A DNA stretch of 64,000 nucleotides from Chitinophagaceae bacterium (GCA_947469485.1 CANIPU010000006.1:1-64000), one strand, 5' to 3'. Counted from the first letter of the stretch, positions 14,600 to 23,442 are shown. The notes: a model not told the origin generated them from the sequence alone. A program made the numbers and translations.

Positions 14600-15628
14600 A
14601 TGAGCATAAATATTAAAGCCCATAAATTATCTGTTATAAATAGGATTTTATTGGCAATCGGAACACTCGCAATGATTGCAGTTTACTTTGTTCCTTTATG
14701 GCAAATTCAATTGTGGGCTCCGCAATATCCTGAAGGTTTAATTATGTATATATGGCATAACAATATTGATGGCGATGTAAATACAATTAATGGATTGAAC
14801 CACTACATCGGGATGAAATTAATTAAAGTAGAAATGTTTCCTGAATTTAAAATACTAGGTATACTTATAGCAATATACATTGCCTGGGGATTGTTAGTTT
14901 CAATTACAGGATCTTATAAATTATTAGTGTCTTATATTATTGGAGATATAGTTTTTGTTATTGCAGCTATGGCTGATTTCTTTCGTTGGGGTTATGATTA
15001 TGGACACAATCTTGATTCACACGCGGCTATTCAAGTACCCGGTATGTCATATCAGCCACCAGTAATTGGCTACAAAGTTTTATTAAATTTTGAGGCTTAC
15101 AGTGGTCCGTATATAGGAGGCTGGATTGTAGTAGGAGCAGGTGCAATAGCTGTTTTAATTTTATTTTTTGAATGGATGAAGCGAAAAAAACATAAAAGTA
15201 AATTGCCTCATGTTTTTAGTTTAGTTGGAATATTCATGCTTGTATCATTTTCATCTTGTTCCCAAGTGGTTGAACCTATTAAAATCGGCGTTGATAATTG
15301 TAATTTTTGTCAGATGACTATAATGAAAAATACCAATGGTTCTGAAATTATAACTAATAAAGGAAAGATATATAAGTTTGATGACCACGGATGCATGAGA
15401 GATTTCATCGCAGATAAAAAAGTTTCTGTAAATGATATCTCAAAAATTTATTTTAATGATTATGAATCAGGAATTCTAATGGAATCGACTTTAATTACTT
15501 TGGTGAAAAATGAAGCGTTCAGAACTCCAATGAATTGGAATATTATTGCTGTGAAAAATGAAAATGCAAATAAATATCTTTTAAAAAAGGGAAGTTCCAT
15601 TGTTGATATAAAGGAATGGTTAAAATAA
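14600..15628 (+). CDS. Fusion of a four-TM membrane domain with NosL-like copper chaperone, 342 aa
   Basis: Residues 1-205 hold four membrane helices (INRILLAIGTLAMIAVYFV, ILGILIAIYIAWGLLVS, YIIGDIVFVIAAMADFF, GGWIVVGAGAIAVLILFF). Then comes a fifth hydrophobic stretch ending in a lipobox-like SFSSCSQ, and a NosL domain (about 230-342) with DNCNFCQMTIMK and DDHGCMRDF. NosL delivers copper to NosZ. In related clusters the membrane protein and NosL are separate genes, and here the former NosL signal seems to remain inside the fusion. The gene overlaps nosD by 13 bases. Confidence 0.85.
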   Translation: MSINIKAHKLSVINRILLAIGTLAMIAVYFVPLWQIQLWAPQYPEGLIMYIWHNNIDGDVNTINGLNHYIGMKLIKVEMFPEFKILGILIAIYIAWGLLVSITGSYKLLVSYIIGDIVFVIAAMADFFRWGYDYGHNLDSHAAIQVPGMSYQPPVIGYKVLLNFEAYSGPYIGGWIVVGAGAIAVLILFFEWMKRKKHKSKLPHVFSLVGIFMLVSFSSCSQVVEPIKIGVDNCNFCQMTIMKNTNGSEIITNKGKIYKFDDHGCMRDFIADKKVSVNDISKIYFNDYESGILMESTLITLVKNEAFRTPMNWNIIAVKNENANKYLLKKGSSIVDIKEWLK

Positions 15629-16887
15629 AAGGGGCGTTTTTTTTAATATTTATTTTTACGCTGATTTGCTTTCAGTCTGAAGGAAAACAATTTATTGTTT
15701 CGAAAACAAGCCACGAATTTTCATCAATAAAAAATGCACTTTTAAAAATTTCGGCTGGAGATACAATTTTTGTTTTATCCGGCATCTATCATGAATATGG
15801 TTTGGTAATTAAAGTTCCAATTACATTAATTGGAAATAATTTTCCTGTTGTTGATGGAGACTCACATGGACAGATTTTTTCAATTGAGTCTGATAGTGTT
15901 ACTGTTTCAGGTTTTGTAATTCAAAACACCGGCTTTTCAGCAATGAATGATTGGGCCGGAATACGAACCCAAAATGTATCTGTTATTACTATTGAGGGAA
16001 ATAAATTCCTGAATTGTTGTTATGCAATTTTTTTAGCAGGAAGTAAGTATTGTAAGGTAGCCAACAACATTATTAAGGGGAACCCGGCTAATCAGCAACT
16101 TGCAGGTAATGGAATTCATTGTTGGCAAAGTATTAATTGCGAAATCTACAATAATGAAATAGCAGGCCAACGCGATGGGATTTATTTTGAATTTGTTCAG
16201 GGCTCAACTATTTCGAATAACCACAGTTATGAAAATATGCGATACGGTTTGCACTTTATGTTTAATGATAATAACCGTTTTGTGGAGAATCTTTTTGAAA
16301 ATAATGGTTCTGGAGTAGCGGTTATGTTCAGTAAAAATATAACCATGTTAAATAATGTTTATCGAAATAACTGGGGCGCAAGTGCTTATGGTTTGCTGTT
16401 GAAAGAAATAAATGACAGCTATGTATTATATAATCATTTTGAAAAAAACACAGCCGCAGTTTATATGGAGGGCTGTAATCGAATAGTTTTTACAAGAAAT
16501 GATTTTTTACAAAATGGCTGGGCAATCAGAGTGCAAGCCAGTTGTATGAATAACACAATAGCTTGTAATAATTTTTTAGGAAACACTTTTGATATTGCAA
16601 CAAATGGTTCGCTTTCATTAAATATTTATTCAGGAAATTATTGGGAGCAATATGAAGGATATGATTTAAATAAAAACGGAATAGGAGATATTCCATTTAG
16701 ACCTGTAAGTGTGTTTAGCATGTTTAGTGAGAATATGCCTGAAAGTATGGTAATGATGCGAAGTTTTTGTGTAACATTGCTCGATAAGATTGAAAAAGTA
16801 GTTCCGGGTGTAATTCCTGAAGACTTGATTGACAATTCCCCAATGATGAAAAAAATAAACAATGCTTATCCGGGTAAAGGAACTTAG
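15616..16887 (+). CDS. nosD: NosD, periplasmic copper-site maturation protein, 423 aa
   Basis: Signal peptide (FFLIFIFTLICFQSEG) followed by a parallel beta-helix of the NosD/CASH type, with repeated units such as ISNNHSYENMRYGLHFMF, NRFVENLFENNGSGVAVMF and NITMLNNVYRNNWG. The domain ends near residue 360 with NYWEQYEGYDLNKNGIGDIPFRP broken by the usual DxNxxGIGD loop. NosD works with the NosFY transporter in assembling the CuZ centre of NosZ. It overlaps the NosL fusion gene (13 bases) and nosF (26 bases), so the accessory genes form one tight operon. Confidence 0.95.
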   Translation: MVKIKGAFFLIFIFTLICFQSEGKQFIVSKTSHEFSSIKNALLKISAGDTIFVLSGIYHEYGLVIKVPITLIGNNFPVVDGDSHGQIFSIESDSVTVSGFVIQNTGFSAMNDWAGIRTQNVSVITIEGNKFLNCCYAIFLAGSKYCKVANNIIKGNPANQQLAGNGIHCWQSINCEIYNNEIAGQRDGIYFEFVQGSTISNNHSYENMRYGLHFMFNDNNRFVENLFENNGSGVAVMFSKNITMLNNVYRNNWGASAYGLLLKEINDSYVLYNHFEKNTAAVYMEGCNRIVFTRNDFLQNGWAIRVQASCMNNTIACNNFLGNTFDIATNGSLSLNIYSGNYWEQYEGYDLNKNGIGDIPFRPVSVFSMFSENMPESMVMMRSFCVTLLDKIEKVVPGVIPEDLIDNSPMMKKINNAYPGKGT

Positions 16888-17578
16888 TAAATCATTCAGA
16901 AAATTAAATGTGCTGAAAAGTGTTTCGGTATCCTTTGAAGCAAATCAATGTGTTGCCATAATTGGACCTAATGGTTCAGGCAAAACCACATTTATTAAAT
17001 CTGTGCTTGGAATGGTGATTCCTGATGGAGGAGAAATAATTGTTAATGAAAAGAACATTAAAAATAATTTTCAATATCGAGAGGGTATTGGTTATATGCC
17101 CCAGATAGGAAAGTATCCTGAGAACACTACTATTGGCCAGCTTTTCGGTATGATAAAGGATATTAGAAAGCAAAATGAAATAGCGTTGGATGAAGAATTG
17201 ATTGAGGCATTTCACCTTCCTGAATTATACAATAAAAGAATGCGGACTCTTTCGGGGGGAACTAGGCAAAAAGTAAGTGCCGCACTTTCTTTTTTATTTA
17301 ATCCTCAGATTATAATTCTGGATGAACCTACTGCAGGATTAGATCCCCTAAGTGCTGAAATTCTGAAAGATAAAATTCAACAGGAGCGGAAAAAAAACAA
17401 GCTCATACTAATTACTTCACACATTATGAACGATCTCGATGAATTGAGTTCTCATGTAATGTTTATGTTGGATGGTAATCTCAAGTTTTTTAAAACAATG
17501 GAAGAATTAAAAACAGAAACCGGAGAGGACAGGCTTGGAAAGGCAATGGCTAAGCTTATGAAAGAACAATCAAATTGA
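16862..17578 (+). CDS. nosF: NosF, ABC transporter ATP-binding protein, 238 aa
   Basis: Walker A GPNGSGKTT (residues about 35-43), Q-loop near YMPQIGKYPE, signature LSGGTRQKVSAALSF, Walker B IIILDEPTAGLDP and the switch His in ITSHIMND. ATPase of the NosDFY machine that supports CuZ assembly in the periplasm. Its start lies inside the end of nosD (26-base overlap), and it ends 10 bases before nosY. Length is slightly below the usual 300 because it lacks a C-terminal extension, which is normal for the clade II form. Confidence 0.95.
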   Translation: MLIRVKELSKSFRKLNVLKSVSVSFEANQCVAIIGPNGSGKTTFIKSVLGMVIPDGGEIIVNEKNIKNNFQYREGIGYMPQIGKYPENTTIGQLFGMIKDIRKQNEIALDEELIEAFHLPELYNKRMRTLSGGTRQKVSAALSFLFNPQIIILDEPTAGLDPLSAEILKDKIQQERKKNKLILITSHIMNDLDELSSHVMFMLDGNLKFFKTMEELKTETGEDRLGKAMAKLMKEQSN

Positions 17579-17588
17579 AAGGCAAAGT

Positions 17589-18353
17589 ATGAAATTGGTT
17601 AAGTATATTCTTTTTGATCTGGTCCGTAGCAGGTTTGTTTTATTTTATTTCTTGCTTCTTTTGCTTTTCACCGGAACATTTGTTTTGTTGCAGGATGATG
17701 TATCAAAGGTTCAATTGAGTTTGTTGAACATTATCATTTTAGTTATTCCTTTGGTTAGTGTAATATTCGCAACAATTCATTGGTATAATTCATCTGAATT
17801 TATTGAAGTATTGCTGGCACAGCCTATCAGCCGGAAACGAATTTTTATTAGCGAGTTTATCGCATTGAGTTTAGCAGTAGGAGGCGCTTTTCTTTTAGCA
17901 ACTGGAATTCCATTGCTTATTTTTTATCCAGATACTGTTTCATTATTGTTAATGATTGGAGGATTTTTTCTTACAATCATATTTATTGCTTTAGCTTTTT
18001 GGTCAGCGGTTTTTACAAGAGATAAGGCAAAAGGAATAGGATTGAGTTTGGTGTTCTGGTTGTACTTCTCACTTATATATGATGGGTTGATATTAATGAT
18101 CATGTTCAACTTCAGTGATTATCCAATTGATAAAATTGTTGTTGCATTGCTTTCATTAAACCCCGTTGATGTTACACGAGTGATGATTTTGATGAAAATG
18201 GAAATGAGTGCTATGCTTGGATATAGCGGGGCTGTTTTTACAGATTTTATTGGAAGCAATGTGGGCATGATCTATTCAGTTGTTCTTCTTTTAATATGGT
18301 CAATTATCCCTTTTTTATGGGCGCTAAGAAAATTTTCAAAAAAAGATTTGTAG
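17589..18353 (+). CDS. nosY: NosY, ABC transporter permease, 254 aa
   Basis: Six predicted membrane helices: residues about 15-32, 46-66, 89-110, 115-140, 155-175 and 222-245. ABC-2 type permease partner of NosF; the cytoplasmic loop LAQPISRKRIFISEF (about 78-92) is the usual coupling segment of this family. Spacing to nosF is 10 bases and to the next gene only three bases, so it is translated as part of the same operon. Confidence 0.92.
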   Translation: MKLVKYILFDLVRSRFVLFYFLLLLLFTGTFVLLQDDVSKVQLSLLNIIILVIPLVSVIFATIHWYNSSEFIEVLLAQPISRKRIFISEFIALSLAVGGAFLLATGIPLLIFYPDTVSLLLMIGGFFLTIIFIALAFWSAVFTRDKAKGIGLSLVFWLYFSLIYDGLILMIMFNFSDYPIDKIVVALLSLNPVDVTRVMILMKMEMSAMLGYSGAVFTDFIGSNVGMIYSVVLLLIWSIIPFLWALRKFSKKDL

Positions 18354-18356
18354 AAG

Positions 18357-19592
18357 ATGATAGAAAGTGTTTTTAGAAAGAGGTTTTTAATAGCATTATT
18401 TAATTTTTTAATTGTCGCAGCTGTAGGAACATTGCTTCGGTTTGTATTTGTTCATGAAGTTGAAATCGTTGCTGAATATAAAAATGTGCTTCATGCACAT
18501 TCACATGTAGCAATAATGGGTTGGGTGTTTATGGCTTTGTTTGGCTCATTATTATTTGCATTTACGCCAGATGCCTCAAATAGAAAATTGTATCATGTTT
18601 TGTTTTGGATCAATCAAATCAATTGCTTGGTACTTATCGTAAATTTCTGGATTCATGGATATGATATTGTTAGCATTGTTCTTTCGTCAATTTATATTTT
18701 AATAACATATATTTTCTCAGTTAATATTTTGATAGATTTAAAGAATTCAAATGCAAGCAGTATAGCAAAAATGCTGTTAAAATTCAGCTTGTTCTTTTTA
18801 GTAATTTCTACAATCGGAATATTGGCATTAGGTCCTGTTCTAATGACTTTACATGGCACTGAAAAAGTAATTTGGTATTATCTGCTTGTTCAATTCTATA
18901 TTCATTTTCAATATAATGGCTGGTTTATTTTCGGATGTTTAGCTCTTTTTTTTAGTTTTTATAAAAATAATTCCACTGAAAATAAAGTGGTTTTGTATCC
19001 GGTTTATGGAATAGCTTTTGCAACAATTACTACTTATTGTCTAAGTATATTTTGGGGTTTTCCTGCGTATCACATTTTTCTTAACATCTCTGTTGCTTCA
19101 GGCTTTGTACAATTATTTTTTACTATTCAATTGTTTCGATTAAACAAAAACATTGTTAAAGAAATATTTTATAAATTAAAATCAGGTGTTAAAGCGCTTT
19201 TTATAATTTCTTTTTCAGCTCTGATCATAAAGCAATTACTTCAGGTAATTCTTATTTACCCTGAAATGGCGCATGCATCATTTGTATTAAGAAATTATGT
19301 AATTGCATATCTGCATTTAACTTTTCTTGGTGTAACAACAATTTTTTTACTTGGATATGCTTGGCAGAATAATGCATTATTAATTCAATCAAAAGTTGCA
19401 AAAATTGTAATTGGAATAATTGTTTGTTCTGTTTTTTCAATTGAATTGCTTCTTTCAATAATGGGAAGTTTATCGTGGGCAGGCATAAGTTCAGGAGCAA
19501 TATTTTATCAATTAGTTTTTGTTTTTTCTTTAGCAATTGTTCTGTGTTTACTAATTATCCTCGTTAAGAACTTGAAGAAAAAGTTTAGTTAA
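18357..19592 (+). CDS. Polytopic membrane protein with His motifs, last gene of the nos operon, 411 aa
   Basis: About 12 membrane helices cover nearly the whole protein. Two histidine-rich motifs sit at helix ends: NVLHAHSHVAIMGWVFMALFG (about residues 44-63) and QFYIHFQYNGWFIFG (about 180-194); another His-rich spot is YLHLTFLG near 320. The number of helices and the paired HxH/H motifs recall membrane subunits of haem-copper oxidases or NorB-like proteins, which suggests haem or quinone binding, but I cannot show homology. It is three bases after nosY. NosR, the usual electron donor in clade I, is missing here, so a role in electron supply to NosZ is an attractive inference. Confidence 0.75.
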   Translation: MIESVFRKRFLIALFNFLIVAAVGTLLRFVFVHEVEIVAEYKNVLHAHSHVAIMGWVFMALFGSLLFAFTPDASNRKLYHVLFWINQINCLVLIVNFWIHGYDIVSIVLSSIYILITYIFSVNILIDLKNSNASSIAKMLLKFSLFFLVISTIGILALGPVLMTLHGTEKVIWYYLLVQFYIHFQYNGWFIFGCLALFFSFYKNNSTENKVVLYPVYGIAFATITTYCLSIFWGFPAYHIFLNISVASGFVQLFFTIQLFRLNKNIVKEIFYKLKSGVKALFIISFSALIIKQLLQVILIYPEMAHASFVLRNYVIAYLHLTFLGVTTIFLLGYAWQNNALLIQSKVAKIVIGIIVCSVFSIELLLSIMGSLSWAGISSGAIFYQLVFVFSLAIVLCLLIILVKNLKKKFS

Positions 19593-19696
19593 TAATGATT
19601 TAAACTTTTTGGATAAAACTTTACAAAAGTCAATAAGTTAATTAATTAAAATTCCCTGTTGAAGTGTAAGTACACGATTGCCTTGTAATTAAATTA

Positions 19697-19704
19697 TAAT
19701 TTTG
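19697..19704 (+). promoter_or_regulatory. Promoter -7 element TAATTTTG
   Basis: Matches the Bacteroidota -7 consensus TAnnTTTG and lies about seven bases before the first stem of the candidate small RNA. A TTG around 19677 could be part of the -33 element. Confidence 0.45.
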
Positions 19705-19732
19705 ATAAACTGAGGAGCGAAAAATAATTAGT

Positions 19733-19745
19733 GCTTCCGACCTCA
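19733..19745 (+). repeat. 13-bp direct repeat, right copy
   Basis: GCTTCCGACCTCA, identical and co-oriented with 10200-10212. Lies 141 bases after the last nos gene. Confidence 0.7.
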
Positions 19746-19750
19746 CACAA

Positions 19751-19783
19751 AGGCGCTTGGAATATAATCGGGCGCCTTTTTTT
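19751..19783 (+). terminator. Rho-independent terminator
   Basis: AGGCGC (19751-19756) pairs with GCGCCT (19772-19777), 15-base loop, then a run of seven T. It follows the nos operon and the candidate small RNA and precedes the response regulator. Confidence 0.8.
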
Positions 19784-19844
19784 ATTTCATATTTTAGGCA
19801 TCCTAAAAGCGGTTAGCTTTGTCGAAATAAACAGAACTGAAAAA

Positions 19845-21194
19845 ATGGCTAGCAAAGTTCTTGTAGTTGATGATGAACCGGATGTGGAGAGTTTATTCCG
19901 CCAGTTTTTTCGTAGTCAAATTAAAAAAGACGAATTAACATTTGTATTTGCAGAGAATGGAAGTGTCGCACTCGACAAATTAAAGGTTTATCCTGATATT
20001 GATGTAGTATTCACTGATATTAATATGCCGGTAATGGATGGGTTAACTTTTTTAGAAAAGAAAAAGGAAAACAATCACTTACAAAAAACTGTGGTGATTT
20101 CTGCCTATGGAGATATGCAGAATATTCGAACTGCCATGAATCGAGGAGCATTTGATTTTATTACAAAGCCTATAACTTTTGAAGACCTTCAACTCACCTT
20201 GGTCAAATCCATTGAAGAAATGGAATTATTAAAAAAAGGAATTGAAGCACAGAAGAGTTTGATTCAGTCGCAACACGAAAAGGAAATTGCTCTTATAGAA
20301 AAGGCAGAAGCACAACAGCAGGCAATGCAAAGTTTACAGGAAAAAGAAAAATTAATTCTTTTTCAAAATGAATTGCTTGAATCGCAAGTAGCAGAGAGAA
20401 CCAAGGAGGTATTATATCAAAAGGAATTACTTGAAATAAAAAACAAAGAGATTATGGATTCCATTCACTATGCAAATAGTTTGCAAAAAGCAATTCTTCC
20501 ACCTGAGAACGAGTTGCGAACATTATTTCCTCAAAGTTTTATTTTTTTTAAACCAAAGGACATTATTTCTGGAGACTTTTATTGGTTCAATTCTAAAGCA
20601 GATAAAATAATTGTAGTTGCTGCAGATTGCACAGGCCATGGAGTGGCAGGCGCACTTATGAGCGTTTTGGGCACTTCATTATTAAATCAAATTGTCAACG
20701 AGAAGGGAATAACAGTTCCAGATCAGATTTTAAAAAAACTGAATAATTCGGTCATCAATTCATTGAACAAATCAGAAGCTGATGCTCATGCTGGAATGGA
20801 TGTTGCCATTTGTTCAATGGACTTAAAAAGCATGAAGTTGGAATTTTCCGGAGCAAAACGACCAATTTTGATACTCAGAAAAGGAGAACTGTTACAGTAT
20901 ACAGGAGATAAATTTTCAATTGGCAGTCAGTATTGGGATAATGAAACATTTACACTTCATTCCATTTCAATTTTAACTGGCGATTCAATTTATCTTTTTT
21001 CTGATGGATTTGTAGATCAGTTTGGAGGAGAAAACGGAAAAAAAATAATGACAAGCAATTTCAAAGAATTATTAATTTCTATTCAAAATAATAAAATGCG
21101 AGAACAAGGAATTTTATTAAATGAATATTTTGAAAGTTGGAAAGGAAAGAATGAACAGGTGGACGATGTGATGGTTATTGGAATAAAAATTTGA
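19845..21194 (+). CDS. Response regulator with PP2C-type (SpoIIE) phosphatase output, 449 aa
   Basis: Residues 1-125 are a receiver domain (KVLVVDDEPDVESLF, phosphorylatable Asp in VFTDINMPVMDG, Thr/Ser in VVISAYGD, Lys in FITKPI). A coiled coil follows (about 130-220, rich in EKAEAQQQ and QKELLEIKN), then a PP2C-like SpoIIE phosphatase domain with GDFYWF, ADCTGHGVAGALMSVLG and a final VDDVMVIGIKI. Such proteins control partner-switching through anti-sigma antagonists or other phosphoproteins. The frame is open upstream to 19731, but those codons overlap the terminator and the protein clearly starts at ATG 19845 (MASKVLVVDD). Confidence 0.93.
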   Translation: MASKVLVVDDEPDVESLFRQFFRSQIKKDELTFVFAENGSVALDKLKVYPDIDVVFTDINMPVMDGLTFLEKKKENNHLQKTVVISAYGDMQNIRTAMNRGAFDFITKPITFEDLQLTLVKSIEEMELLKKGIEAQKSLIQSQHEKEIALIEKAEAQQQAMQSLQEKEKLILFQNELLESQVAERTKEVLYQKELLEIKNKEIMDSIHYANSLQKAILPPENELRTLFPQSFIFFKPKDIISGDFYWFNSKADKIIVVAADCTGHGVAGALMSVLGTSLLNQIVNEKGITVPDQILKKLNNSVINSLNKSEADAHAGMDVAICSMDLKSMKLEFSGAKRPILILRKGELLQYTGDKFSIGSQYWDNETFTLHSISILTGDSIYLFSDGFVDQFGGENGKKIMTSNFKELLISIQNNKMREQGILLNEYFESWKGKNEQVDDVMVIGIKI

Positions 21195-21250
21195 AAACAA
21201 TTCCATTCTTCTTATATCAGAAGTTTAGTGTATTTAAAATTAATAAGTAT

Positions 21251-21334
21251 TTATTTCACTCTCTTTTGCGCTTTAATCATTACCGTAGTAATAACTAAAA
21301 TTAAAGCAGAGAGTGTAAAAATTGCGGTTGACAT
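21251..21334 (-). CDS. Possible 27-residue membrane peptide
   Basis: ATG at 21334 opens a frame for MSTAIFTLSALILVITTVMI followed by KAQKRVK, a single membrane helix with a positively charged end, as in many genuine small membrane proteins. It lies alone in the 285-base gap between the phosphatase and the aldo/keto reductase. The composition is suggestive but the size makes chance possible. Confidence 0.35.
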   Translation of the reverse strand: MSTAIFTLSALILVITTVMIKAQKRVK

Positions 21335-21480
21335 AAAATTGTTTTCGTAAAAGTAATTTCATCGTTTGTTGTGAACCGTTAATAAAAACTTGGTTTCAAA
21401 CAAAGCAAAATTATTTGTATCGTTTAAAATACAAGCTGTTACAAATCATTTCATTCATTAGGTTTGAAAAAAAAATTATA

Positions 21481-22467
21481 ATGAACTATCGAAAATTGGG
21501 AAAATCTGGCTTGCAGGTAAGTGAATTATCATTTGGCTCATGGTTAAACTTTGCAAAACTCGGAAGCAACGATTCAATGGAAAAATGCATGAAGTATGCT
21601 TATGAAAATGGTGTGAATTTTTTTGATAATGCGGAAGGCTATGTTTATGGCAAGTCAGAAGAATTAATGGGTAAAATTCTGCAGAAGATGAAATGGTCAC
21701 GCGATACATATCTTGTAAGCAGCAAGGTTTTTTTTGGTACAGGTGGAAAGCTTCCAAATCAAACAGGCTTAAGTCGAAAACATGTATTTGAAGCTTGTCA
21801 CGGAGCATTAAAAAGATTAAAAGTCGATTATCTCGATTTATACTACTGCCATAGACCGGATGTAAATACACCAATTGAAGAAACCGTATGGACCATGAAT
21901 CAGCTTGCCTTACAGGGAAAAATTTTATACTGGGGAACAAGTGAGTGGAGTGCAAAACAAATTACTGAAGCTCATACAATTGCCTCAAAACTAAATCTGC
22001 TCGCACCAACAATGGAACAGCCACAATACAATATGTTTCATCGCGAGCGGTTTGAAAAAGAATATCAAAAATTATATTCTGATTTTGGAATGGGAACTAC
22101 CATCTGGTCACCACTTGCTTCAGGTGTGCTTACCGGAAAATATATTGACGGAGTTCCAAAAAATTCACGACTTGGATTAAAAGGATTAGAGTGGCTGAAA
22201 GAAAGTGCATTAGGAGATGCTGGAAAATTAGATAAGGTGAAAAAACTTTTTGCACTTGCCGTGAAACTGGATATTCCACTCAGCAATCTTGCATTTGCCT
22301 GGTGTTTAAAAAATCCAAATGTCAGCACGGTCATTGTTGGTGCAACAAAATTGGAGCAACTGAAAGATAATTTAAAATCATTGGAGAAGATGGATTTTTT
22401 AACTGATGAGGTTATGAAAGAAATTGAAAAGATTCTAAGTAATAAACCAAAAATTGCAACAGCATAA
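21481..22467 (+). CDS. Aldo/keto reductase (Kv-beta-like), 328 aa
   Basis: NADPH-dependent oxidoreductase of the aldo/keto reductase fold. It shows MNYRKLGKSGLQVSELSFGSW, the catalytic Asp-Tyr pair in FFDNAEGYVYGKSEE, Lys in VSSKVFF, His in LDLYYCHRPD, and the nucleotide-binding end VIVGATKLEQLKDNL. The sequence is of the potassium-channel beta-subunit subgroup (FGTGGKLPNQTGLSRKH). Substrate unknown; reduction of small aldehydes is usual. The frame is open upstream to 21415, but ATG 21481 begins the conserved domain. It lies 45 bases ahead of the lipid kinase gene and may share its transcript. Confidence 0.92.
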   Translation: MNYRKLGKSGLQVSELSFGSWLNFAKLGSNDSMEKCMKYAYENGVNFFDNAEGYVYGKSEELMGKILQKMKWSRDTYLVSSKVFFGTGGKLPNQTGLSRKHVFEACHGALKRLKVDYLDLYYCHRPDVNTPIEETVWTMNQLALQGKILYWGTSEWSAKQITEAHTIASKLNLLAPTMEQPQYNMFHRERFEKEYQKLYSDFGMGTTIWSPLASGVLTGKYIDGVPKNSRLGLKGLEWLKESALGDAGKLDKVKKLFALAVKLDIPLSNLAFAWCLKNPNVSTVIVGATKLEQLKDNLKSLEKMDFLTDEVMKEIEKILSNKPKIATA

Positions 22468-22512
22468 ATTTCCAGATTAAGGGAATATTTTAATTCAAAT
22501 ATTATTACCAGA

Positions 22513-23442
22513 ATGATAAAAGAAAATTCATTTGCATTTATTCTTAATCCTGTTTCTTCAGGTGGAAAGTCTCTGAAATTCTGGAAAACTTTTGAGCCTT
22601 TGCTTCATAAGCATAAGATAGATTTTACATTCAGGCAAACAAAAAATTCAGGCGATGCAATTCTATTAACATATGAACTGATTCAGGAGGGATATAAAAA
22701 AATTATTGCTGTTGGTGGAGATGGAACTTTACATCAGGTTGCTAATGGAATTTTATTACAAGAGAATATTTCTTCAAAAGAAATCAGCTTAGGTTTAATT
22801 CCAATGGGAACAGGAAATGATTTTGCAAATTTTTGGAAATTGCCAAATCAAAATGATCAAATCATTCATCTTCTTCAAAACAATAAAACTGTTTTACAGG
22901 ATGCCATTAAAGTTAGTTTTCTCACTCAAAAGAAGACTGCATACATCATAAGTATGGGTGGATGCGGTTTCGATTCTCATGTTGCCGTTAAAGCGCATTA
23001 TCAAAAAATGAAGGGTAATGGCGGCAAGTTGGTTTATCTGCGCTGTCTTGCCACATCTTTGTTCAGTTATAAAGCACAGCAGGTAAGTGTAATAGAGGAT
23101 GGAAGCGAATTGACCGGAAAGATATTTTCTGTTGCCATCGGAAATAATCATAGCAATGGCGGAGGAATAAAGCAATGCCCTGATGCAACTATGAATGATG
23201 GAAAATTAAATATCACAGTCATCAGCGATATTTCAATTCCACAAATTCTATTTAACCTTAAAGGACTATTCACGGGAAGTTTTACTAAACATCATAAAGT
23301 GAAAACCTTTTCAGGTACAAATGCGATAATAAAATGCGACGGAGAAAATATTCTGGAACTTGATGGTGAACCGTACTATAATCTTCCTGCTGAAGTCACA
23401 ATAATTCCTTCTTGTTTAAAGGTGTTGCTACCTCTTAATTAA
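22513..23442 (+). CDS. Diacylglycerol/lipid kinase family protein (YegS/DagK-like), 309 aa
   Basis: Phosphorylates a membrane lipid. The catalytic domain starts FAFILNPVSSGGKSLKFW, with VGGDGTLHQVANGI as the phosphate loop and IPMGTGNDFANFW as the third glycine box. The C-terminal beta domain has IGNNHSNGGGIKQCPDATMNDGKLN cut by the usual loop and a LDGEPY motif. Length is normal. The protein is cytoplasmic and peripheral. Its stop overlaps the end of the convergent HhH gene by eight bases. Confidence 0.92.
   Translation: MIKENSFAFILNPVSSGGKSLKFWKTFEPLLHKHKIDFTFRQTKNSGDAILLTYELIQEGYKKIIAVGGDGTLHQVANGILLQENISSKEISLGLIPMGTGNDFANFWKLPNQNDQIIHLLQNNKTVLQDAIKVSFLTQKKTAYIISMGGCGFDSHVAVKAHYQKMKGNGGKLVYLRCLATSLFSYKAQQVSVIEDGSELTGKIFSVAIGNNHSNGGGIKQCPDATMNDGKLNITVISDISIPQILFNLKGLFTGSFTKHHKVKTFSGTNAIIKCDGENILELDGEPYYNLPAEVTIIPSCLKVLLPLN

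Larger units (their letters stand above)
19711..19783 (+). ncRNA. Candidate small RNA or leader with terminator upstream of the response regulator
   Basis: A 73-base unit with a promoter-like element ahead: TGAGG (19711-19715) pairs with CCTCA (19741-19745), and a terminator hairpin with T run follows. The loop side contains the 13-base motif also present at 10200. Either a free small RNA or an attenuated leader of the gene at 19845. Confidence 0.4.

Noticed and set aside
19731-19844. Extended N-terminus of the response regulator
   Set aside because: These codons overlap a terminator hairpin and precede a well-formed receiver domain start at ATG 19845.
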